64,000 nt of DNA from Acinetobacter populi (GCF_002174125.1 NZ_NEXX01000005.1:62001-126000); one strand, 5' to 3'; counted from the first letter of the stretch, positions 36,800 to 46,508 are shown. Numbers and translations are program-made. The notes: generated by a model not told the origin, from the sequence alone.

Positions 36800-37999
36800 A
36801 TGACGATATCTACTTCTTCAGCCTCCAGCGCTAAATTTTCTGCTTCTTCTATTTTTCTCCTTGTTGGCATTCTGCTGATCGCGGCCAATCTGCGGGCGCC
36901 GATTACATCGCTGGGTCCAGTCCTGTCACTGTTACAGCAAGATTTCGGGTTTAATCTCACCCAGTCCGGTCTACTTAATGCGTTGCCTTTGCTATGTTTT
37001 GCAGTGCTATCTCCACTTGCACCCATGCTAAGTCGCAGTGTTGGACTCGAACGTGCCCTTTTCACAGCTTTGGCTGTCATTGCAATAGGCTGCTTCTTCC
37101 GTTCCGATGGTAGTGTTCCGGGTCTATGGCTGGGTACCACATGTATTGGTATTGGGATCGCTATTGCCAACGTTCTGGTGGTTCCGCTGGTAAAACGTGA
37201 TTTCCCCCAACATACAGCGCTATGCATTGGGTTGTATGCAGCAACAATGGCACTCATGGCGGCTATTGCCAGTGGTATCGCCGCTCCCTTGGCAGATTTG
37301 ACCGAATATGGCTGGCGTTTTTCCTTGGGAATCTGGTTTGTCCTTGCCCTTCTGGCACTGATGATCTGGTTACCACAGATAATACAACCTCGATCACAGA
37401 TTCTGTCTCCAAACGCTACTGGGAAAACGCATAGCTATATTTGGCGAAGTGCAATTGCCTGGCAAGTTTCGATATTCATGGCTTTACATACGCTGGTTTT
37501 CTATTCAGTAATTGACTGGTTTCCTAGCATCGTCAAAGAAGCTGGTATTGGGGCAACTCAGGCGGGAACTTATCTCTTTGCTTATCAGGCCATTGCTGTT
37601 GTCGCCAATTTGATGACCTCAATAGCAATCAAGCGATTTAACGATCAGCGTTTTCTTGGTTTTATATGTTCCATTGCCATCGCAATTGGAATGCTGGGAC
37701 TTTTACTGGTACCAACGCTTGCCTTTTGGTGGTTGCTGTGCGCAGGTATAGGTGCAGGTATGTCAATGGTCACCTGTCTGGCATTATTTGGATTACGCAC
37801 ACGAGATCATCATGAAGCCGGTGCACTATCTGGGATGGCACAATGTGTCGGATACGGATTAGGATCTATCGGTCCGTTTTTGACAGGTTGGTTACATGAC
37901 ATAAGTGGCAACTGGCAGGTTCCTTTATCGGTCTTATTAGTCGCCGCCTTGATACAAATTATCTTTGCTGTACTGGCAGGTCGTACTCGCTATGTCTAG
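36800..37999 (+). CDS. MFS transporter, CynX/NimT type
   Basis: A 399-residue, 12-helix inner-membrane protein. After a Ser-rich start it has the family opening LIAANLRAPITSLGPVL and the segment GIGIAIANVLVVPLVKRDFP, characteristic of the CynX/NimT group (cyanate and 2-nitroimidazole transporters). It stands alone, and its codon use looks more GC-rich than its neighbours, suggesting separate acquisition. The substrate is unknown. The start at 36800 lies 19 bp after a hairpin, and the ribosome site is weak. Confidence 0.8.
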   Translation: MTISTSSASSAKFSASSIFLLVGILLIAANLRAPITSLGPVLSLLQQDFGFNLTQSGLLNALPLLCFAVLSPLAPMLSRSVGLERALFTALAVIAIGCFFRSDGSVPGLWLGTTCIGIGIAIANVLVVPLVKRDFPQHTALCIGLYAATMALMAAIASGIAAPLADLTEYGWRFSLGIWFVLALLALMIWLPQIIQPRSQILSPNATGKTHSYIWRSAIAWQVSIFMALHTLVFYSVIDWFPSIVKEAGIGATQAGTYLFAYQAIAVVANLMTSIAIKRFNDQRFLGFICSIAIAIGMLGLLLVPTLAFWWLLCAGIGAGMSMVTCLALFGLRTRDHHEAGALSGMAQCVGYGLGSIGPFLTGWLHDISGNWQVPLSVLLVAALIQIIFAVLAGRTRYV

Positions 38000-38198
38000 C
38001 AAGATAGGATTAGGCAACATATGAATTTTTTATGCTTCTAAGTCAACCGAGCTACTTTCAGCAAAAAACCGTATTACATCTTAAAATATTTACAAACAAG
38101 TCCGCATGAGTAGTTGAAATTTTATAATACTAAAACAACTCATCAAGGAAAATGTGTTGTGGTCTTAATATCTCACAGTGATCTTAATTAATGTAAAT

Positions 38199-38231
38199 AA
38201 ATTTGGGCTGATAAGAATTTAGCCCAAATTT
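38199..38231. terminator. Hairpin terminator candidate
   Basis: Eleven-base stem with an 11-base loop, GC-containing at its top and flanked by A/T on both sides (AAATTT...AAATTT). It is suitable for either direction, 200 bp after the CynX-type gene. Confidence 0.5.
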
Positions 38232-38293
38232 AAACTAATAATCATTTTACAAAATATGGAACGATCAGCTCGGGTTCTGGCTGGCATAGATTG

Positions 38294-38326
38294 AGTACAG
38301 TATGTCTAAAAATGAGATACTGTACT
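38294..38326 (-). terminator. Hairpin terminator candidate after the alcohol dehydrogenase gene
   Basis: Ten-base perfect stem with a 13-base loop, 47 bp beyond the dehydrogenase stop codon. There is no strong U tract, so confidence is modest. Confidence 0.45.
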
Positions 38327-38372
38327 GATCATCAGGTATTAAAATAATTGTGTTTTAAGTCTAGTTAACCTT

Positions 38373-39473
38373 CTAACTAAACTGTTCGTCTATGACAACA
38401 ATTGGCTTAATTGTGATACCTGTTTTCGAGTCTTCAAATGCCTGATTAATTGCATTGAAGTCATAGAATTTGACCAGTTTATCAAAAGGGAATTTCCCTT
38501 CCTTATAATATTGAATGATTTTCGGGATATGTATTTGAGGCGTAGAATCTCCTTGTATGGTGCCGACAATCGTTTTACCTTCCATTAAAATATCATTGGT
38601 GAAATTTAAAGTAACGTCACCGCCCATACCAACAATGGAGATTTTCCCTGCAACTCTTAAGGCATCTATTGCATTTTTAATGACCACGGGAACACCTGTC
38701 GTCTCAATCGCATAATGAACACCGCCATCTGTAATTTTTTTGATTTCCTCGACTACATTTAGATTTTTACTATTTAAAGCATGCGTAGCGCCTAGCTCTT
38801 TGGCCAATTCAAGACGATTTTCATGGATATCTACCACGATAATATCTTTGAGTCCTAAAAGATTTGCGGCCATTACTGCACTTAGTCCTACGGCACCAGA
38901 TCCATAGATTGCGATGGAAGTTCCTGGCTCAGGATGTAGGCTATTCATCACAGTCCCACTACCTGTTTGTATCCCACAACCTAAAGGCCCTAATAATTTT
39001 AAATCAACATTTCTATCAACTTTTACAACATTATGTTTATTGGCTACAGCATAGGTGGCAAAAGAAGATTGTCCAAAGAAAGTTGAGTAAGCTTGACCAT
39101 CTTTATGCAGTCGATAAGTATGGTCCTGCATTTTCCCACCAAAATTAAGTTCAACCGTACGAACGCATAAATTGTGATGTCCAGTTAGACATTGAGAGCA
39201 AGCATTACAATAAGAATAGGATAAAACCACATGGTCTCCAACGCTTATATTGGTAACGGTAGAACCAACTTTCTCAACAATACCAGCACCTTCATGGCCT
39301 AATACTGCTGGGAACGGAGCGCCATTTCCTTTGATAGATTCCGCATCGGTGTGACAGATACCGGATGCGACGATTCTTATCAGTACTTCATCTTCTTTCG
39401 GTTCATCAATTTCGATGTCTTCAATAACCAAGGGAAGATTTTTTTCTTTCACAAGTGCAGCTTTGATTTTCAT
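38373..39473 (-). CDS. Zinc-dependent aryl-alcohol dehydrogenase (AreB/XylB-like)
   Basis: A 366-residue medium-chain alcohol dehydrogenase that oxidises an aromatic alcohol to the aldehyde with NAD+. The catalytic zinc site is SGICHTDAE with GHEGAG, the structural zinc Cys cluster is CNACSQC...LC (about 95-110), and the Rossmann motif is GSGAVGLS. The ATG at 39473 has an AAGGA site. An in-frame ATG 27 bp upstream is less likely. It is paired with an aldehyde dehydrogenase, as in areCB of A. baylyi, which act on benzyl alcohols. An areA esterase gene is not adjacent. Confidence 0.82.
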   Translation of the reverse strand: MKIKAALVKEKNLPLVIEDIEIDEPKEDEVLIRIVASGICHTDAESIKGNGAPFPAVLGHEGAGIVEKVGSTVTNISVGDHVVLSYSYCNACSQCLTGHHNLCVRTVELNFGGKMQDHTYRLHKDGQAYSTFFGQSSFATYAVANKHNVVKVDRNVDLKLLGPLGCGIQTGSGTVMNSLHPEPGTSIAIYGSGAVGLSAVMAANLLGLKDIIVVDIHENRLELAKELGATHALNSKNLNVVEEIKKITDGGVHYAIETTGVPVVIKNAIDALRVAGKISIVGMGGDVTLNFTNDILMEGKTIVGTIQGDSTPQIHIPKIIQYYKEGKFPFDKLVKFYDFNAINQAFEDSKTGITIKPIVVIDEQFS

Positions 39474-39539
39474 ATATTTTTCCTTAAACGTCGTTATCAT
39501 TTAGCATTTAGCCAAATAATATATTAATTCACTCAAATT

Positions 39540-40988
39540 TTATTTAATGTAACGAATTGAGTGCGGTTCCAGATAAGATTTCAATGTTTCATTAATATCC
39601 AGTTCCCGTCCAATACCACTTTGTTTAACGCCGCCAAATGGCATACCGAGTTGTAAGGAATCAAAACTATGACTATTAATGAAGGTACTACCCGCCTCTA
39701 TTTTTTTTGCAATTTCATAGGCAAGTTCAATATTGTCCGACCAAACGGATGAACATAGACCTTGCTCATTATCATTGGCATATTCAATCGCTTGTTCTAC
39801 AGTTTCATAGCCAATCAGTGGAATAATCGGTCCGAATTGTTCAAGTTGAACAATCTCTAATGAATTTTCCATGGTTTTAACTGCATGCGGTAAAATATAG
39901 TACCCTTGATCCCATTGTTCTGGATTGATTTTTTGTCCTAATTCTCGAACTTCACACTGATCAGATACTTTTGCATTTTCAATAAATTTTTGCACGATTG
40001 ACCACTGTTTTTTATTATTGAGTGGGCCAAAACTTGCTTCTGCATCTAAACCATGCCCAATCTTGTATTTATCCACTTCCTCACATAAAAGATCGAAATA
40101 AAGGTCAAGCTTATCTCTCGGTACATAGATACGCTTCACTGCAAAGCAAATTTGTCCACTTCGGGTAAAAACACCCTTTAATAACTTAGGAAGAATAGCT
40201 TTAAAATCAATATTTTCTAGGATTATTGCGGCATCATTTCCGCCCAGCTCAAGCGTGACGTCCTTGATCGATTGGGCTGCACTTGCCATAACGGCTGCAC
40301 CTGTTGCAGTTCCGCCAGTAAATGCAACTTTACGAACCAGTGGATGGCTGGTCATGAGGTTGCCAACATCTGCATCACCATGTACAACATTAATGACACC
40401 TTTTGGAAAAACTTCCGCTATTTTGGCCAATAACTGAGTCAATGCCAATGCGGCAAAAGGAGAAGGTTTTAATACGACTGTATTACCAGCCAATAATAGT
40501 GGCCCTAGTTTCATCATGGTTAATACAATCGGCATATTCCAAGGAACAATTGCAGAGATAACACCTTTAGGTCGTTTATGGATGCGGATCCATCCGGTGT
40601 CTTCCGCTATTTCTTTTGGAATCAAAATATCATGTGGTGCCTTAGCATACATACTCATCACACCAGAACCTAAATAAAAATCGGTTTCTGCTTCCCAAAG
40701 CATACCACCATGCTCTGACACCAATAATTCCTTTAACTTATCTTTTTGCTGAAAAATAAGCTCAGAAGCCTTTTTTAAAAGATCCTGTCTTTCTTGAATT
40801 GATGTATCTTTCCATTTTAAAAAAGCCTGATGAGCAGATTTGACGGCATTTTCCACATCATGTAGAGGGGTATTACTAATTGTGCCAATTTGATTGGTAG
40901 TATTTCCCGGATCATATACCGGTTGAAGCTGGTTGGACATAGGCAAAAATTCGCCATTGATAAAACCAGTAATATGAACTAGTGACAT
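39540..40988 (-). CDS. Aromatic aldehyde dehydrogenase (AreC-like)
   Basis: A 482-residue NAD(P)-dependent aldehyde dehydrogenase. The general-base Glu lies in ELGGNDAA and the catalytic Cys in SGQICFAVKR, with the C-terminal PFGGVKQSGIGRE segment present. It most resembles benzaldehyde or salicylaldehyde dehydrogenases and, with the following alcohol dehydrogenase (66 bp gap), would take benzyl-type alcohols to benzoates. A strong AAGGAG site precedes the start. It is divergent from a LysR gene that probably controls it. If the substrate is salicyl alcohol, the product would feed salA in this window. Confidence 0.82.
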   Translation of the reverse strand: MSLVHITGFINGEFLPMSNQLQPVYDPGNTTNQIGTISNTPLHDVENAVKSAHQAFLKWKDTSIQERQDLLKKASELIFQQKDKLKELLVSEHGGMLWEAETDFYLGSGVMSMYAKAPHDILIPKEIAEDTGWIRIHKRPKGVISAIVPWNMPIVLTMMKLGPLLLAGNTVVLKPSPFAALALTQLLAKIAEVFPKGVINVVHGDADVGNLMTSHPLVRKVAFTGGTATGAAVMASAAQSIKDVTLELGGNDAAIILENIDFKAILPKLLKGVFTRSGQICFAVKRIYVPRDKLDLYFDLLCEEVDKYKIGHGLDAEASFGPLNNKKQWSIVQKFIENAKVSDQCEVRELGQKINPEQWDQGYYILPHAVKTMENSLEIVQLEQFGPIIPLIGYETVEQAIEYANDNEQGLCSSVWSDNIELAYEIAKKIEAGSTFINSHSFDSLQLGMPFGGVKQSGIGRELDINETLKSYLEPHSIRYIK

Positions 40989-41053
40989 ATGCAGTTCTCC
41001 TTGAAGGCACTCAAATCCATTCCGTAATGTATAGATAAATTTTAATATCTAAA

Positions 41054-41085
41054 AATTCAAAATTAAGCACTCTATATTTTGAATT
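41054..41085. promoter_or_regulatory. Dyad between the aldehyde dehydrogenase and LysR genes
   Basis: Perfect 10-base inverted repeat AATTCAAAAT / ATTTTGAATT with a 12-base spacer, midway in the 169-bp divergent region. Position and form suit a LysR-type operator. The inner TTCAAAA...TTTTGAA half-sites are the likely contacts. Confidence 0.55.
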
Positions 41086-41157
41086 AAGATAATAATAATC
41101 ATATTAATGAAGATAAAGTAGGCTAAAATGAGAGCTTATGTTTCATAAGGTGAAAGT

Positions 41158-42060
41158 ATGAGTACTTATGATAAAGTGAGTGATTTAGAGTTTTTTTTAA
41201 AAATTGTAGAAGCTGGCTCCTTAACGCGTGCTGCAATATTAATGGAAAGTTCTTTACCGTCTATGAGTCGCCGTTTGTCACAATTGGAGCAGCGACTAGG
41301 GGTGAAACTGATTGACCGCAATGCTCGACGTTTTAAACTGACTGAGAAAGGTCAATACTTTCTGGAACAAACTCAGCAAATTGTTTTGCTGATTGAGAAT
41401 ATGGAAAACACTTTACAAAGTGAACAAGATTTTCTCACCGGGAAATTACGCATTGGTTCACTGAATCAATTTGGAAAACAACACCTTGCAGGCTGGATTA
41501 CAGAGTTTGCAGAACAATATCCTTATCTAAAAATAGAATTATTGTTGTCCGATTCCAGAGTAGACTTAATGGAGCAAGAACTTGATTTTTCCTTTCAAAT
41601 TGAAGTGCCCTTAGAAGCAGATTATTTTTCGCTTCCCATCATTCGGGGTCAAAAGATCTATTGTGCTTCTCCTGAATATTTTCAAAAATTTGGAAAGCCA
41701 GAAAATCCGCATCATTTGACTGATCATCAATGCCTTTGCTTAATTAGAAATCGACATACATTTAATGACTGGCCGTTTATGGATTCTGGCAAAAATACCG
41801 TCATAAAAGTTACACCTCACTTAACCAGCAATAGCAGTGAAATCATACATAAATGGGCATTGGATGGAATGGGTATAGCATATAAATTGAATTGGGATAT
41901 TCGGGAGGATCTAGCCTCGGGAACACTCATTGAATGTTTGGATAAATTTAATCCACTGCATAAGAATTTATATATGGTATATCTAAGGAATAATTATACG
42001 CAACCAAAATTTAGATATTTTATTGATTTTATAATGAAAAAAATTAAGATTAAAGATTAA
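41158..42060 (+). CDS. LysR-type regulator, probable control of aryl-alcohol genes
   Basis: A 300-residue LysR protein with an N-terminal winged helix-turn-helix (about 20-40, SLTRAAILMESSLPSMSRR) and a C-terminal effector domain (about 92-295). It belongs to the CrgA/DhcR-like branch, judging from RRLSQLEQRLGVKLIDRNAR. It has a good AAGGTGAAAG ribosome site. Divergent from the aldehyde and alcohol dehydrogenase genes, which it probably regulates. The effector is unknown. Confidence 0.85.
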   Translation: MSTYDKVSDLEFFLKIVEAGSLTRAAILMESSLPSMSRRLSQLEQRLGVKLIDRNARRFKLTEKGQYFLEQTQQIVLLIENMENTLQSEQDFLTGKLRIGSLNQFGKQHLAGWITEFAEQYPYLKIELLLSDSRVDLMEQELDFSFQIEVPLEADYFSLPIIRGQKIYCASPEYFQKFGKPENPHHLTDHQCLCLIRNRHTFNDWPFMDSGKNTVIKVTPHLTSNSSEIIHKWALDGMGIAYKLNWDIREDLASGTLIECLDKFNPLHKNLYMVYLRNNYTQPKFRYFIDFIMKKIKIKD

Positions 42061-42688
42061 TTTTTATTAATCAATAAGCAAATTACTGGTTAAGAAAAAA
42101 TTATTATAGACTTTCGATATCTTTATCAATCCGATGGATCTAAATATCTTTAGATTCTAATTATATACATATTTAATGATGATAAAGAGCAATAATATAC
42201 GGTCTAAATTTTTACCGAAAAACATTTATGTTCATTTCATAGATTAAGTTACCTAATATCTTTGTGATATATTAAATTCAAATTACCACATAATTTATTT
42301 TAGATTTTTCTTATCATATCATCTTCACTTAGAAAACATAAAAAAATTTATATTCTCATAATAAACTTAATAGATCAAATACTGAAATACCGTTTTAAAT
42401 AATTCAGACTAATATTACATTAAATTCATATATAAAAAAATAAAATTAAAAATCCGAGCAAACAGTTAAGATATTTTACAAATTAAAATATAAACAACTT
42501 TCTAATGAGCACTTCTTTCTATGAGATTATGACTAGATAAATCAGGAGTAATATATGCCTAAAATTTTGATAACTATTCAGTATGATTATATAGAAATAT
42601 ATAAATTTTTAGTAGTAAAAATTAAATATATTTTTTTAAAAAACAATTGTAATATATCTGGGATGCTTAAAAAATCTTAGGTAAGATA
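42061..42688. other. AT-rich gap upstream of the second LysR gene
   Basis: 628 bp of strongly AT-rich DNA. The only item with signals is a 41-codon frame with an AGGAG site just before the LysR gene (42555-42680). No repeat, RNA gene or relic of a known gene was recognised in the remainder. Confidence 0.5.
42555..42680 (+). CDS. Possible small leader ORF before LysR gene
   Basis: A 41-residue frame starting MPKILITIQYDY, with AGGAG placed 6 nt before its ATG and a stop 8 bp before the LysR ATG. It is rich in Ile, Lys and Tyr and has no recognised family. The well-placed ribosome site and tight spacing suggest translational coupling, but a chance frame in AT-rich DNA is possible. Confidence 0.3.
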   Translation: MPKILITIQYDYIEIYKFLVVKIKYIFLKNNCNISGMLKKS

Positions 42689-43639
42689 ATGGACAAATTA
42701 CAATGCATGGAAGCATTTGTACGAGTTGCTGAAAGTGGTAGTTTTATTAAAGCTGCCGAACAACTAGGAGTAACTCGTTCAGTGATTACCGCCAGAATTC
42801 AACAATTAGAAAAATTCGTGGATTCCCCTCTTTTCTTTAGAAGTACACGCTCTGTTCGTCTTTCAGACATTGGTCTAACCTATTACAAAGAATGTGCCGA
42901 TCTGATCAACAAATTTGAATTTTTGGCTAATCAGATGTCAAATTCTAAATCAGCACTACATGGGAAATTAAGAATTCTAATGGCACCCGGTTTTGCAATT
43001 GACTATTTTGGAAAATATTTGACTGTATTTCTAGAAAGATTTCCTAATATCGATATGGATATAGAGGTATATGACAAAATTATAGACCCTATTTCATCAG
43101 GATTTGATGTGGTATTTCAAATGTTTCCACCACATAGCGAAAACCTAATCGATCGAAAAATTTTTTATGTCAATAGAGTAATTTGTGCAACACCACAGTT
43201 TATTGAGAAATTTGGTAAACCGAACCACCCTAATGAACTTCAAAATTTTTCTCTAGGATATTATTCAGGTTACCCTTCCCGAAATAAGCTGCAATTTTTA
43301 ATAAATGACAAATTCGAAGATATTCATTTAAATGCCAAAGTTCAATCATCTTCTATTCATTTACTGCGTGATTTTACTTTAAATCATGGAGGAATTGGTT
43401 GTCTACCTACATTAGTTGCACAAGAAAGTATATTTAATGGAAAACTCATAACTCTTCTTAAAAATTTCCCCTTATCTAATTATAGTTTACGAGCCGTATT
43501 TCCATCAAACTCTAAAAATATATCCAAGATTAGGGGTTTAATTGATTTTTTAGTTGAACAATTAGATATAATCCCTGATTGGGATATCAGACTAATTGAA
43601 AAAAATCATATTTCGGAACAAATCAAATACTTTCAATAA
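42689..43639 (+). CDS. LysR-type regulator beside the hydroquinone regulon
   Basis: A 316-residue LysR-family protein with a helix-turn-helix at about 18-38 (SFIKAAEQLGVTRSVITAR) and a divergent effector domain. Its gene converges on the second thiolase operon. As the nearest unassigned regulator to the hap operon, it is a candidate for the protein that reads the shared 23-bp operator at 46509 and 52687. This is inference, and the LysR at 41158 is the alternative. It is more AT-rich than the surrounding catabolic genes. Confidence 0.83.
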   Translation: MDKLQCMEAFVRVAESGSFIKAAEQLGVTRSVITARIQQLEKFVDSPLFFRSTRSVRLSDIGLTYYKECADLINKFEFLANQMSNSKSALHGKLRILMAPGFAIDYFGKYLTVFLERFPNIDMDIEVYDKIIDPISSGFDVVFQMFPPHSENLIDRKIFYVNRVICATPQFIEKFGKPNHPNELQNFSLGYYSGYPSRNKLQFLINDKFEDIHLNAKVQSSSIHLLRDFTLNHGGIGCLPTLVAQESIFNGKLITLLKNFPLSNYSLRAVFPSNSKNISKIRGLIDFLVEQLDIIPDWDIRLIEKNHISEQIKYFQ

Positions 43640-43807
43640 TAAATGAAAGCATTCAATTTTTTGGACTGAATAATTTTGTCATGCTCGACTTGATCAATGC
43701 GTGAGTAGTATTACTATGCAAGTGTTTCACAAGATTAACCATATGAAGTTTGTAAACAATGGAACTCACATCCGTTATTATGATGAAAAATCAATTTTTA
43801 ACGCTGT

Positions 43808-45016
43808 CTAATAAACACGCTCGATAATCAGTGCAATACCCTGTCCAACCCCTATACACATTGAACATAAGGCATAACGTCCGTCACATTGTTCGAGTTG
43901 ATTTAACGCTGTAGTGACCAGTCTTGCACCTGATGCACCGAGTGGATGCCCCAATGCTATCGCTCCACCGTTCGGATTTACCTTCTCACTGTTATCTGCC
44001 AAACCTAAATCCCGAGTAGTGGCTAAAGCCTGTGCAGCAAAAGCTTCATTCAACTCAATCACGTCCATCTGTGCTAAGGTCAAATCGACCTGTTTCAATA
44101 CTTTTTTAATTGCCAGTGCTGGTGCAAAGCCCATAATTCTTGGTTCGATGCCTACTGCTATTGATGCAATAATCTTGGCACGAGGTTTTAGACTATATAC
44201 TTGAATCGCTTCATTAGAGGCAATCAAAAGTGCTGCTGCACCATCGTTAATACCTGACGAATTACCTGCTGTTACTGTACCATTGACTTTGACCACAGGT
44301 TTAAGTTTACTTAAAGCTTCAAGTGTGGTTGAAGCACGTGGATGCTCATCGGTATCAATGATTACTGGATCTCCCTTAGATTGCGGAATTTCAACTGCCA
44401 CGATTTCCTTGCTAAAAAAGCCTTTGACTTGTGCACTTGCAGTACGTTGTTGACTGGTCAAGGCAAACTGATCCTGATCAGCGCGGTTCACATTAAACTG
44501 TTCTGCTACATTCTCGGCAGTCTGTGGCATTGTATCCACACCGTACAATGCTTTGAGTTTAGGATTGATAAAACGCCATCCCATGGTGGTGTCTTCGATT
44601 TTCTGGCTACGACTATAGGCACTTTCCGCTTTCCCCATCACAATAGGTGCGCGGCTCATACTTTCTACGCCGCCAGCAATTATTAGGTGAGCCTCACCTG
44701 ATTTAATGGCACGTGCAGCAATCGCAATTGCATCTAAAGATGAACCACATAAACGGTTAATGGTGGTAGCTGGTACTTGATATGGTAAACCTGCCAAAAG
44801 TGCAGACATGCGTGCGACATTGCGATTGTCTTCGCCCGCTTGATTGGCACAGCCATAGATCACATCATCAAGCTGTTGCCAGTTCACTGCCGGATTTCGT
44901 GCAATCAGGGCTTTAATCGGTATTGCACCTAAGTCATCGGCGCGTACTTGTGCAAGACTACCAGCATAACGGCCAAATGGTGTACGGATTGCATCAATAA
45001 TATAAGCATTTTGCAT
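43808..45016 (-). CDS. 3-oxoadipyl-CoA thiolase, second copy
   Basis: A 402-residue thiolase nearly identical to CatF in this window, with the same catalytic blocks (RLCGSS, GHPLGASG, CSMCIGVG). It cleaves 3-oxoadipyl-CoA to succinyl-CoA and acetyl-CoA. It follows the CoA-transferase pair with a 63-bp gap. There are no cat or pca lactone genes beside it. Its operator is shared with the hydroquinone operon, so it probably serves maleylacetate-derived 3-oxoadipate. Confidence 0.94.
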   Translation of the reverse strand: MQNAYIIDAIRTPFGRYAGSLAQVRADDLGAIPIKALIARNPAVNWQQLDDVIYGCANQAGEDNRNVARMSALLAGLPYQVPATTINRLCGSSLDAIAIAARAIKSGEAHLIIAGGVESMSRAPIVMGKAESAYSRSQKIEDTTMGWRFINPKLKALYGVDTMPQTAENVAEQFNVNRADQDQFALTSQQRTASAQVKGFFSKEIVAVEIPQSKGDPVIIDTDEHPRASTTLEALSKLKPVVKVNGTVTAGNSSGINDGAAALLIASNEAIQVYSLKPRAKIIASIAVGIEPRIMGFAPALAIKKVLKQVDLTLAQMDVIELNEAFAAQALATTRDLGLADNSEKVNPNGGAIALGHPLGASGARLVTTALNQLEQCDGRYALCSMCIGVGQGIALIIERVY

Positions 45017-45079
45017 AATTCATTTTATCCTTTTGTTTCATCTTTTAATGAGAAAAAATTCCTTTTAAAAAAAGCACGA

Positions 45080-45736
45080 TTATAGTGATTCCGTTGCATC
45101 CACTAACATAGCACCTGTTAGTGTCTGTAACTCTTCAAAGCTTAAACCTTCCAGCTTTTCAATCACTTTTAATCCAGTAGCAGTCACATCAATGATACAT
45201 AAGTCGGTATAAATACGGTCTACACAACATTTACCTGTTAGAGGATAAGTCAGTTCTTTAACGATTTTTGGTTCACCTTGTTTAGTGACATGATCGGTAG
45301 TAACAAATACTTTTTTGGCACCCACAGCTAAATCCATCGCCCCTCCGACTGCAGGAATGGCATCAGATGCACCAGTATGCCAATTAGCAAGATCACCATT
45401 TTCTGCAACTTGAAAAGCCCCAAGCACAGCAATATCAATATGTCCTCCTCGCATCATGGCAAATGAATCGCCATGATGGAAAAACACCCCACCTGGTAGC
45501 ATAGTCACAAATTCTTTGCCAGCATTGATCAATTCGGGATCTTCTTCACCTTTGTTTGGTGGTGGACCAAATGCTAATACACCATTTTCAGAATGAAGAA
45601 AAACGTCTTTGTCAGAGGGTAAATAACTGGCGATTTTGGTGGGTAAACCAATGCCTAGATTAACATAGGCTCCATCTGGAATATCTTGTGCCACACGCTG
45701 GGCAATTTGATCACGGCTGAGTTTTTGGTAGCTCAT
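45080..45736 (-). CDS. 3-oxoadipate CoA-transferase subunit B, second copy
   Basis: 218 residues starting MSYQKLSRDQIAQRV, very similar to CatJ, with the catalytic-Glu motif SENG. The ATG at 45736 has an AGGA site. An ATG 15 bp further upstream overlaps that site and is unlikely. It pairs with the A subunit 19 bp upstream. The two copies of this operon lie in the same orientation about 43 kb apart. Confidence 0.94.
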   Translation of the reverse strand: MSYQKLSRDQIAQRVAQDIPDGAYVNLGIGLPTKIASYLPSDKDVFLHSENGVLAFGPPPNKGEEDPELINAGKEFVTMLPGGVFFHHGDSFAMMRGGHIDIAVLGAFQVAENGDLANWHTGASDAIPAVGGAMDLAVGAKKVFVTTDHVTKQGEPKIVKELTYPLTGKCCVDRIYTDLCIIDVTATGLKVIEKLEGLSFEELQTLTGAMLVDATESL

Positions 45737-45755
45737 GGTTTTTTTCCTCATTGTC

Positions 45756-46427
45756 TTATTGTGCGGGTTTTATTTGTACAACGTGTTGGACAAAGATACC
45801 CGGGGTAATAATGTGTTCAGGATCTAGTTCTCCTAACTCAACCACTTCAGAAACCTGTGCAATGGTAATTGTGGCAGCCATTGCCATAATTGGACCGAAA
45901 TTGCGGGCAGATTTACGATAAACCAGATTGCCCCAACGATCACCCTTAGCAGCTTTGATCAAGGCAAAATCTGCTTTAATCGGATACTCCAGAATGTAAT
46001 CTTTACCATCGATATGACGGCCTTCTTTACCTCCGGCAAGCAAAGTACCAAAGCCAGTTGGGGTAAATACTGCACCTAATCCCATTCCGGCAGCCTGAAT
46101 ACGACACGCCAAATTACCTTGTGGGACTAGTTCTAGTTCAACTTTTCCCGCACGATACAATGCATCAAACACATAAGAATCTGACTGACGAGGAAAAGAG
46201 CAGATGATTTTTTTAACCGAACCTGCCTTAAGAAGTTTAGCTAGCCCATAGTTACCATTTCCGGCATTATTATTAACAATAATCAGTTCCTTAATGCCCA
46301 GCTCAATCAGACCATCTATCAGTTCAGCAGGTTGTCCAGCGCTACCAAAGCCACCAATCATGATAGTGGAACCATCTTTAATCTGAGACAATACCTCTCT
46401 AAAAGAAGCATTCGTTTTATCGATCAT
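45756..46427 (-). CDS. 3-oxoadipate CoA-transferase subunit A, second copy
   Basis: A 223-residue alpha subunit, close to CatI, with the glycine loop GGFGSAGQPAEL and the YRKSARNF block. First gene of the second CoA-transferase/thiolase operon, 82 bp after the 23-bp inverted-repeat operator and divergent from a SnoaL-like gene. It activates 3-oxoadipate using succinyl-CoA. Confidence 0.94.
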   Translation of the reverse strand: MIDKTNASFREVLSQIKDGSTIMIGGFGSAGQPAELIDGLIELGIKELIIVNNNAGNGNYGLAKLLKAGSVKKIICSFPRQSDSYVFDALYRAGKVELELVPQGNLACRIQAAGMGLGAVFTPTGFGTLLAGGKEGRHIDGKDYILEYPIKADFALIKAAKGDRWGNLVYRKSARNFGPIMAMAATITIAQVSEVVELGELDPEHIITPGIFVQHVVQIKPAQ

Positions 46428-46508
46428 AATTCATCCATTATTTATAAACTCCTTTAAGACTATTGTATTGTGTTCACTTATATAAATTAGCAGCTAAACC
46501 ACAAAAAC

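Larger units (their letters stand above)
38000..38372. other. Convergent intergenic region with two hairpins
   Basis: 373 bp between converging genes. It holds two perfect inverted repeats: AAATTTGGGCT / AGCCCAAATTT (38199-38231) and AGTACAGTAT / ATACTGTACT (38294-38326). They probably end transcription of the MFS gene and of the alcohol dehydrogenase gene respectively. Nothing coding is seen. Confidence 0.6.

Noticed and set aside
36748-37257. 169-codon open frame on the minus strand
   Set aside because: Antisense to the CynX/NimT-type transporter. The low-complexity, Arg/Ser-rich product is typical of a shadow frame.
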